In this document: one piece after another, positions 7,488 through 11,494 of the stretch
Position numbering within the stretch: position 1 is the first letter of the stretch
Layout of the letters: the number at the start of each line of letters is the position of its first letter
NCBI GenBank assembly: GCA_002393195.1
Contig: DGIK01000039.1
Span: 1 to 11,494, forward strand
DNA: 11,494 bases
Direction of reading: 5' to 3'
Origin: Bacteroidales bacterium UBA3824
GTDB taxonomy: Bacteria; Bacteroidota; Bacteroidia; Bacteroidales; UBA3824
The notes under the pieces: model-generated
The model's database searches: none
What the model saw: the letters and a program-made list of their open reading frames with translations, nothing else
Told to the model about the DNA's origin: nothing
Position numbers and translations under genes: made by a program

Positions 7488-7847
7488 ATGACATTTTTGA
7501 ACTTTATTCTATGTGATGCTATGCAGGATGCCGGCGCACCAGTGGGCAATCCTCAGGGCGGCGGTATGTCGATGATAATTATGCTCCTTTTGATGGGCGT
7601 TGTGTTCTATTTCTTTATAATTAGGCCGCAGCAAAAGCGTCAGAAGGAACTCCAAACCTTCCGCGACGGTCTCCAAAAGGGCGACAAGGTGATGACAGTT
7701 GGCGGCATCCACGGCGTTATTTCTGGTATGACCGAGACCACGTTTCTCATCCTCATTGCCGAGAATGTTGAGATAAGCGTCGAAAAATCTTCCGTAGTAG
7801 CCGACACGTCCGACACCACCGGCGCACAGGAAGCCGCTGGCAAGTAA
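7488..7847 (+). CDS. yajC: Preprotein translocase subunit YajC
   Basis: YajC is an accessory inner-membrane partner of SecDF-YidC in the Sec export machinery. The 119-residue product has a short N-terminus, one membrane helix (about 28-45, MSMIIMLLLMGVVFYFFII), then the hallmark RPQQKRQKE (46-54). The conserved soluble part follows: LQKGDKVMTVGGIHGVI (62-78), and ILIAENVEISVEKSSV (88-103). It ends in a short Thr/Ala-rich tail. The ATG at 7488 was chosen; a GTG at 7458 would add ten Asn-rich residues from AT-rich leader sequence and is unlikely. The gap to the DUF1573 gene is 72 bp and contains short repeats, but no terminator, so read-through from nusB is likely. A terminator follows. Confidence 0.93.
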   Translation: MTFLNFILCDAMQDAGAPVGNPQGGGMSMIIMLLLMGVVFYFFIIRPQQKRQKELQTFRDGLQKGDKVMTVGGIHGVISGMTETTFLILIAENVEISVEKSSVVADTSDTTGAQEAAGK

Positions 7848-7855
7848 CGTCAATT

Positions 7856-7886
7856 CCGTGACGCCGCCTACGGCGACGGGGTTTTT
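7856..7886 (+). terminator. Intrinsic terminator after yajC
   Basis: CGCCG (7862-7866) pairs with CGGCG (7871-7875) around the loop CCTA. Imperfect pairing of CCGTGA with ACGGGG lengthens the stem. TTTTT follows at 7882-7886. It begins 9 bp after the yajC stop. Confidence 0.65.
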
Positions 7887-7901
7887 ATAAACGAAAATTT
7901 T

Positions 7902-7960
7902 AACGAATTATAATGAATTATAACGAATGTCTAATTCGCTTAAATTCGTTGTAATTCGTT
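7902..7960. repeat. Long AT-rich imperfect inverted repeat
   Basis: The arm 7902-7928 matches the reverse complement of 7934-7960 at 22 of 27 positions, with two of the mismatches being G-U compatible, around a 5-nt loop (GTCTA). Both arms are built from repeats of AATTCGT/ACGAATT-like words. It lies between the yajC terminator and the terminator of the opposing small genes. It could fold in RNA of either direction. Apart from this and the flanking terminators, 7848-8021 holds no gene. Confidence 0.75.
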
Positions 7961-7975
7961 TTAATTTGTGTTTAA

Positions 7976-8008
7976 AAGAAAAAAAATACCGCCGTCAGGC
8001 GGTATTTT
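7976..8008 (-). terminator. Intrinsic terminator of the - strand small-gene pair
   Basis: A perfect 11-bp stem, AAAATACCGCC (7983-7993) with GGCGGTATTTT (7998-8008), has the 4-nt loop GTCA. Read on the - strand, the stem is followed by a long T run (complement of the A run 7976-7986). It begins 13 bp past the stop of the 71-residue gene. It may also work weakly on the + strand, where only a short T tract follows. Confidence 0.85.
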
Positions 8009-8021
8009 CGTTTATATATGG

Positions 8022-8237
8022 TTATTTGGAGTAGTTGCCGTAGTTGTTGTACTTCACCCACCAATTGAAGAATCGGTCATACGTGATGATTTGGTCGCCA
8101 AACTCCTTCTCATACGCCTCCTTTTCCTCGTCGGAGACGTTTACGCGCTTGATTTTGTAACTCCAATCGTCGCGTACTGCAAGAGCCCAGCCACCTACCA
8201 TCGGGCTTTCCTCGAATATTTTGACCGTTTCTTTCAT
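8022..8237 (-). CDS. Small protein, paralogue B of a tandem pair, function unknown
   Basis: This is a 71-residue soluble protein that I do not recognise. Aligned with the neighbour at 8275-8514, 36 of 63 positions are identical. Shared blocks are FEE-P--GG (8-16), VRDDWSYK (21-28), EKEAYEK-FG (38-47), ITY (50-52) and F--WW--YNN (56-65). Conservation between the two copies supports both as real genes. There is no signal peptide or membrane helix. The composition is rich in charged and aromatic residues, suggesting a small folded, possibly binding, domain. The gap to the upstream paralogue is 37 bp without a promoter box, so the pair is probably co-transcribed, and a perfect terminator follows. 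No function is proposed. Confidence 0.75.
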   Translation of the reverse strand: MKETVKIFEESPMVGGWALAVRDDWSYKIKRVNVSDEEKEAYEKEFGDQIITYDRFFNWWVKYNNYGNYSK

Positions 8238-8274
8238 TGTTGTTATAATATTTTTTGTTTGCCTGCAATGGGAC

Positions 8275-8514
8275 TTACATACTCATATCGAGTTCAAATC
8301 CCTTGCCACGTTTGCTGACGTTGTTGTATTCCTTCCACCATTCCATAAACTCATTGTAAGTGATGAGTTTGTTGCCGAAATGCTTTTCGTAGGCTTCCTT
8401 TTCCTGCGGGGTAATGGACACCTTCTTGAGCTTGTAGCTCCAATCGTCCCGCACCGTGAGCGTGTAGCCGCCCAACACCGGACATTCCTCAAACAGCACT
8501 CTTGGTTTTTCCAT
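8275..8514 (-). CDS. Small protein, paralogue A of a tandem pair, function unknown
   Basis: This is a 79-residue soluble protein, 57% identical over 63 aligned residues to the next gene downstream. It contains LFEECPVLGGYTLTVRDDWS (7-26), YKLKKV (27-32), EKEAYEKHFG (38-47) and ITYNEFMEWWKEYNN (51-65). A short extra tail KRGKGFELDMSM is not found in its paralogue. The ATG at 8514 was chosen because it aligns with the start of the paralogue; an in-frame ATG at 8577 would add 21 unaligned residues. No clear TAnnTTTG box was found in 8515-8620, so it may be read from the promoter of the membrane-protein gene upstream. The family is unrecognised, and a role in the adjacent defence pair cannot be claimed. 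Confidence 0.75.
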   Translation of the reverse strand: MEKPRVLFEECPVLGGYTLTVRDDWSYKLKKVSITPQEKEAYEKHFGNKLITYNEFMEWWKEYNNVSKRGKGFELDMSM

Positions 8515-8590
8515 GATACGATAGATTTTAGTTGGTCGTTTTTTGTCTATAATGGCGTTGCCGCCGTACATAAGCATCTTGCAACATACG

Positions 8591-8605
8591 TGCCGATTGA
8601 CGGCA
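8591..8605. repeat. Short perfect inverted repeat
   Basis: TGCCG and CGGCA flank ATTGA. It lies in the 106-bp gap between the 52-residue membrane-protein gene and the paralogue pair on the - strand. No T run follows it on that strand, so it is not a clear terminator. It may be chance. Confidence 0.35.
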
Positions 8606-8620
8606 TGGCGGGCAGTTTTT

Positions 8621-8779
8621 TTACTTGACCCACACCATCACCACCGCTGCCGCCGCAAATAACACCGCCACCCACGACAGGATGACGCCCAATCGGCGGT
8701 TTTTGCGCCTTGCAAACCACGATGCCACCCATACCAGCACCGCCAATATCACCAAAATTATCTTAATGTCTGTACTCAT
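8621..8779 (-). CDS. Small two-helix membrane protein, function unknown
   Basis: This 52-residue protein has two predicted membrane helices: residues about 6-22 (KIILVILAVLVWVASWF) and about 33-51 (LGVILSWVAVLFAAAAVVMV). They are joined by a strongly basic turn, ARRKNRRLG (23-31). The positive-inside rule would place the loop in the cytoplasm and both ends outside. The ATG at 8779 was chosen because a further upstream ATG (8806) lies within the -7 promoter box. The well-spaced promoter and the clean helix-basic loop-helix pattern support a real gene. I know no family for it. Small hairpin membrane proteins occur as toxins, complex subunits or stress peptides; nothing here distinguishes these. 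Confidence 0.65.
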   Translation of the reverse strand: MSTDIKIILVILAVLVWVASWFARRKNRRLGVILSWVAVLFAAAAVVMVWVK

Positions 8780-8803
8780 TGTCCTAATGTTATAGTCCGA
8801 CTG

Positions 8804-8834
8804 CAAAATTAATCAAAAGGGCGGTGATTGCAAA
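8804..8834 (-). promoter_or_regulatory. Bacteroidota-type promoter of the small membrane-protein gene
   Basis: On the - strand, TTTG (8834-8831) is followed by a 19-nt spacer and TAATTTTG (8811-8804). This matches the -33/-7 Bacteroidota consensus (TTTG, 19-21 nt, TAnnTTTG) in both boxes and spacing. Transcription would begin near 8797, giving a leader of about 18 nt before the ATG at 8779. The -33 box directly follows the hairpin at the end of the RloB gene. Confidence 0.7.
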
Positions 8835-8837
8835 AAT

Positions 8838-8879
8838 TTTTTTGACACAATGATTCAAAAAAATCACATCGTGTCAAAA
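8838..8879 (-). terminator. Hairpin overlapping the end of the RloB-family gene
   Basis: TTTTGACAC (8840-8848) pairs perfectly with GTGTCAAAA (8871-8879). Inside it TGATT (8851-8855) pairs with AATCA (8862-8866), separated by a small internal loop. On the - strand the first arm contains the last codons and stop of the RloB-family gene, and the second arm runs into A and then T tracts. This fits a terminator, though the stem is AT-rich and the tract is not classical. Confidence 0.5.
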
Positions 8880-9523
8880 TAGTCGAATATCTTGTTCATT
8901 TCTGAGCATCCGTGGCTTTTGCAGGTGTTGGGCGCAAAAGGGACGGCGTTTTGACGCGCAGTTTTCAACCCGCCGTTTTTGTTGAGACGCTCGTATATGT
9001 CGGGAGGATTGTTGTAATACTCCTCTGATTTTTCGTAGTTTGATAAGTCAGGTATTCTTTTGAGGTCAGGTCTGAGCGCGGCAAAGTCGGGATAGAATTT
9101 GTTGGTTTTGTTATAATGCAACAGATACCAATACTCCAAGCAGGGGTTGTTGACAATCAAAAGTATGTTTTGCATCCAACCGTAATTGGCTTTTCGCCGT
9201 CCTGAAAGTTGGTCTTGTTTCGCCAATATGTATTTTTGGTAAAGGTCGTTGAATGTTGATAGTTCTTTTGCATTTTTCAGAGGCTCGTCTAAATCTATTA
9301 TCAATATTACAAAAGTATATTCTTCATCCAATTTGGCTTTGGCAAAGTCAAATAATTCCTGAACCTTCTTCCTTTCAGGGAGTTCGGGCTTTATCCTTAC
9401 TGTTTTGAGTGCGGCGCAGGGATAATGTTCCTTGGCTTTGGCGACATACCATTTTTCGTCCTTACCGTCCACAACAAGAGCGATGGATTCCCTGCCTTTT
9501 TGTTTTTTAATTGTTCTCGCCAT
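8864..9523 (-). CDS. rloB: RloB-family TOPRIM-like protein (AbiLii-like), putative phage-defence effector
   Basis: This 219-residue protein fits the RloB family (Pfam RloB), the partner of an AAA ATPase in RloAB/AbiL-type abortive-infection systems. The family has a TOPRIM-like core thought to be a nuclease. Visible motifs are IALVVDGKDEKWYV (14-27), where an acidic residue is D19 with E23 following, and VILIIDLDEPL (72-82) with the D77-x-D79 pair. NNPCLEYWYLLHY (125-137) matches the NPC-E-W-L-LH block. The C-terminus has Cys/His residues (C201, H204, C206). MART at 9523 was preferred over MRGQ at 9535 because family members tend to begin with a short basic stretch. Its start lies inside the end of the ATPase gene (17-bp overlap; 29 bp from the alternative start). 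The DNA looks AT-richer than the flanking metabolic genes, suggesting transfer. Nuclease activity is inferred. Confidence 0.82.
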   Translation of the reverse strand: MARTIKKQKGRESIALVVDGKDEKWYVAKAKEHYPCAALKTVRIKPELPERKKVQELFDFAKAKLDEEYTFVILIIDLDEPLKNAKELSTFNDLYQKYILAKQDQLSGRRKANYGWMQNILLIVNNPCLEYWYLLHYNKTNKFYPDFAALRPDLKRIPDLSNYEKSEEYYNNPPDIYERLNKNGGLKTARQNAVPFAPNTCKSHGCSEMNKIFDYFDTM

Positions 9524-10751
9524 TTGTCCTCTCATTATCAGATTTCACAAAAAATGTATCTTCCAGCCTTGGCACTGCGCCCAATCTTCCGGCACGATAG
9601 ACGTTGTATCTGTTTGTGGAATCGCGCAAAACGTCGCTGCCAAAATCCGCCAACGAATACAAATCTGTTGCTCCTTCGTCGTTTTTTTCCGTGAACCAAA
9701 CCGTATCGTCGCGGAACAAATCTTTGTCTGCCAAAAATTCGCGGGCGTGCGTGGTGAATACTATCTGCGATTCGTTGGTGTTGCGAAGAAATGTGGTGAT
9801 AAAGTGCGTGTAAAGGTCGGGATGTAGGCGACATTCGAGTTCGTCGATGGCGAGCAACTGAGGTTTGTTGACGAGCATCAATAGTATGCCAGATAGTTCG
9901 TAATACCTCTGTGTGCCGCCCGATTCGTCTTCAAAATCGAGGGGAACACCGCCGTCTTTACCTTTGTGGACGAGTTGTATTTTGACACCTGACTTTGCGT
10001 TGCGCTCCACTTTGAACTCCGAAATGCCAATGTCGGCTTTTTGCATCTGCAATGTCATCAACTGACGGTCGATGTGGTTGTCGGCGATTTTGTTGGTGAC
10101 AAACTCGGCGAGGCTTTGCTGCGATGAAATCACGGGGGGATGTATGTACAGGTCCACCCAATCGCAGATTCCCTTCATCCACGGAATGTCAACATTACTT
10201 TTCATAAACGCTCCAAAAACCGTTCTGTTGTGCAGCAAATTGATGTTGAGGTCGCGTGTATTGGCGTTTGACCTGAATTTGTCGCCCCATTTGATAGATG
10301 ACAGCCTTGTGTCTTTGTCTGTTGTCCGTTCAAAAACCTTGTGAGGGCGCAGTTCGCCGAATGGATGCCGCTGCAACGATTCTGCCGTTATCATTTCGTT
10401 GTTAAAATGTACTTCGTAGCGGTATTTCTGTTCTCCGCATAGGAAATTGACAGCCATTACAGAATCCTTGTTGGCATATTCATTGTCCAATGCAAATTTT
10501 TTGTATTCTATTTTGGAGGTTTTGTTTTCGCAAGGATTAAGTATTAACAACGGCAACATTTCAAACGCCCGTACAACATTGCTTTTGCCCGATGCGTTTG
10601 CACCAAGTATTACAGCCATCTTCAAGATTCTGTAATTGCCTTTGCGGACTATGTAGTAATCTTCGAGGTGCGTATCTTTGGTGGCCTCAAACGATATGGT
10701 CTGAGGCTCGCGGATAGAACGGAAGTTCGATATTGTAAAATCTAATATCAT
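9507..10751 (-). CDS. AAA15/OLD-like ATPase, putative partner of RloB (RloA/AbiLi-like)
   Basis: This 414-residue SMC/ABC-type ATPase starts with the typical FTISNFRSIREPQTISF (5-21). The Walker A is GANASGKS (50-57, K56). An ABC-signature-like ESGGTQRYYEL comes at 276-286, the Walker B LLAIDELE at 299-306 (D303, E304) and RLHPDL at 308-313. The switch histidine is in FTTHA (332-336, H335). There is no fused nuclease domain; the overlapping downstream gene would supply it. In the related families (AbiL, RloAB, and more distantly PARIS and OLD) the ATPase is thought to sense infection and control the TOPRIM partner. The ATG at 10751 gives a normal-length N-terminus. A promoter with both boxes lies upstream. 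The phage trigger cannot be deduced. A chromosomal AAA15 ATPase with a non-defence role is the alternative. Confidence 0.85.
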   Translation of the reverse strand: MILDFTISNFRSIREPQTISFEATKDTHLEDYYIVRKGNYRILKMAVILGANASGKSNVVRAFEMLPLLILNPCENKTSKIEYKKFALDNEYANKDSVMAVNFLCGEQKYRYEVHFNNEMITAESLQRHPFGELRPHKVFERTTDKDTRLSSIKWGDKFRSNANTRDLNINLLHNRTVFGAFMKSNVDIPWMKGICDWVDLYIHPPVISSQQSLAEFVTNKIADNHIDRQLMTLQMQKADIGISEFKVERNAKSGVKIQLVHKGKDGGVPLDFEDESGGTQRYYELSGILLMLVNKPQLLAIDELECRLHPDLYTHFITTFLRNTNESQIVFTTHAREFLADKDLFRDDTVWFTEKNDEGATDLYSLADFGSDVLRDSTNRYNVYRAGRLGAVPRLEDTFFVKSDNERTNGENN

Positions 10752-10806
10752 ATTGTTATGTCTGTTGAAATAATGATATGAAAGTGCGTTTTTTGCAACT
10801 GCACTG

Positions 10807-10838
10807 CAAAAATACGTGTTTCACCGTAACTATGCAAA
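10807..10838 (-). promoter_or_regulatory. Bacteroidota-type promoter of the ATPase-RloB pair
   Basis: On the - strand, TTTG (10838-10835) is followed by a 20-nt spacer and TATTTTTG (10814-10807), a full match to the -33/-7 pattern. Transcription would start near 10800, about 50 nt before the ATG at 10751. It is divergent from the glyA promoter in a 178-bp intergenic region (10752-10929) that contains no gene. Confidence 0.65.
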
Positions 10839-10886
10839 TGTTTTGTCGTTTTTTTTATAAAATAGTTTATTGTTGTTTTTTTTTAT

Positions 10887-10894
10887 TAACTTTG
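10887..10894 (+). promoter_or_regulatory. Putative -7 promoter box of glyA
   Basis: TAACTTTG matches TAnnTTTG, 35 bp before the glyA ATG. The surrounding TTAACTTTGCG is identical to that before nusB. The -33 region is T-rich (TTTA/TTG words at 10866-10875), without a consensus TTTG at 19-21 nt. Confidence 0.6.
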
Positions 10895-10929
10895 CGGCAT
10901 ATTTTACACATCATAACAAGAAAACTTCA

Positions 10930-11494
10930 ATGGAAAAAGATCAGGAAATTTTTGACCTTATCGACAAGGAATACGACCGTCAAAAGAACGGAATCGAACT
11001 CATTGCGTCGGAGAACTTCGTGAGTGCCAATGTGATGCGCGCTATGGGCAGCATCCTCACCAACAAGTACGCCGAGGGCTTGCCCGGCAAGCGTTTCTAC
11101 GGCGGATGCGGCATCGTGGACCAGGTGGAGACCATCGCCATCGAGCGTCTCAAAAAACTCTACGACGCCGAATGGGTCAACGTACAGCCCCACTCGGGCG
11201 CACAGGCCAATATGGCAGTGCTTTCTACTGTATTGCAGCCCGGCGACACTTTTATGGGTCTCGACCTCGACCACGGCGGACACCTCTCGCACGGCTCGCC
11301 CGTCAATTCTTCGGGAAAGCTCTACCACCACGTTTCCTACAATGTAAACGAAAAGACTGGCCTCGTTGACTACGACCAGATGGAGCGCGTGGCTTTGGAG
11401 TGCAAGCCAAAACTCATCATCGGCGGCGCGTCGGCTTATTCCCGCGATTGGGATTATGAGCGTATGCGTGCCATCGCCGACAAGGTGGGTGCCC
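10930..11494 (+). CDS. glyA: Serine hydroxymethyltransferase, N-terminal part
   Basis: GlyA is the PLP enzyme that interconverts serine and glycine with tetrahydrofolate, a main source of one-carbon units. The first 188 codons are in the window and the frame runs off the end; the full protein is normally about 420-430 residues. Clear family blocks, in order, are [73 protein letters not shown] and [20 protein letters not shown]. The PLP-binding lysine lies beyond the window. The ATG at 10930 gives the standard start. No defect is seen. It is divergently transcribed from the putative defence pair and has its own promoter. Confidence 0.96.
   Translation, partial: MEKDQEIFDLIDKEYDRQKNGIELIASENFVSANVMRAMGSILTNKYAEGLPGKRFYGGCGIVDQVETIAIERLKKLYDAEWVNVQPHSGAQANMAVLSTVLQPGDTFMGLDLDHGGHLSHGSPVNSSGKLYHHVSYNVNEKTGLVDYDQMERVALECKPKLIIGGASAYSRDWDYERMRAIADKVGA

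Noticed and set aside
8515..8577. Extended N-terminus for the 79-residue gene
   Set aside because: The 21 extra residues do not align with the paralogue, whose start matches the ATG at 8514.
7968..8628. Two + strand frames (7968-8318 and 8221-8628)
   Set aside because: They are antisense to the paralogous small genes. The protein-level similarity of the - strand pair, the terminator direction and the promoters favour the - strand.
8864..10751. PARIS or a retron-type defence system
   Set aside because: The small partner reads as RloB (NPCLEYWYLLHY block), not the DUF4435 TOPRIM of PARIS. No reverse transcriptase or ncRNA pattern is present.
10778..11023. 81-codon + strand frame over the glyA start
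   Set aside because: It is out of frame with glyA and covers the divergent promoter region; no motif is seen.
1..11494. tRNA, rRNA, CRISPR array, insertion sequence or attachment site
   Set aside because: No cloverleaf, spaced identical repeats, transposase motif or flanking direct repeats around the - strand block were found by reading. A computed search could still find weak ones.

Overview
The window looks like chromosomal DNA from a member of the Bacteroidota, probably order Bacteroidales. The evidence is a TonB-receptor-type outer-membrane barrel of the Bacteroidota family, a long NusB followed by a DUF1573 lipoprotein and YajC, leaders without obvious Shine-Dalgarno sequences, and repeated TAnnTTTG promoter boxes, the Bacteroidota -7 element. 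No tRNA, rRNA, CRISPR array or insertion sequence was seen.

Layout. (1) 1-1107: the 3' part of an outer-membrane beta-barrel receptor gene, closed by a hairpin terminator. (2) 1275-5863: a four-gene + strand operon with tight spacing (4-bp overlap, then 6 and 15 bp gaps), with a promoter box in front and a strong terminator behind. It encodes a secreted GH26 endo-beta-mannanase, a cytoplasmic cellobiose/mannobiose 2-epimerase, a CE2-like acetyl esterase lipoprotein and a secreted GH27 alpha-galactosidase. Together these fit breakdown of acetylated galacto(gluco)mannan: remove acetyl and galactose side groups, cut the mannan backbone, then epimerise mannobiose to mannosyl-glucose for a GH130 phosphorylase, which is not in the window. 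(3) 6012-7847: a housekeeping operon nusB - DUF1573 lipoprotein - yajC, ending in a terminator and an AT-rich inverted repeat. (4) 8022-10751: a block entirely on the - strand. It holds an AAA15/OLD-like ATPase overlapping an RloB-family TOPRIM-like protein (a putative RloAB/AbiL-type anti-phage pair with its own promoter), then a 52-residue two-helix membrane protein with a well-formed promoter, then two tandem paralogous small proteins (79 and 71 residues, 57% identical) of unrecognised family. (5) 10930-end: the N-terminal part of glyA (serine hydroxymethyltransferase), transcribed divergently from the ATPase gene.

The most unusual parts are the putative defence pair and the unrecognised small genes on the same strand next to it. 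Functional links between these two groups are not shown by the sequence: a hairpin and a new promoter separate them. The mannan operon has an interpretable pathway logic, with an unusual partner set because the usual phosphorylase and sugar importer are absent from the stretch seen.
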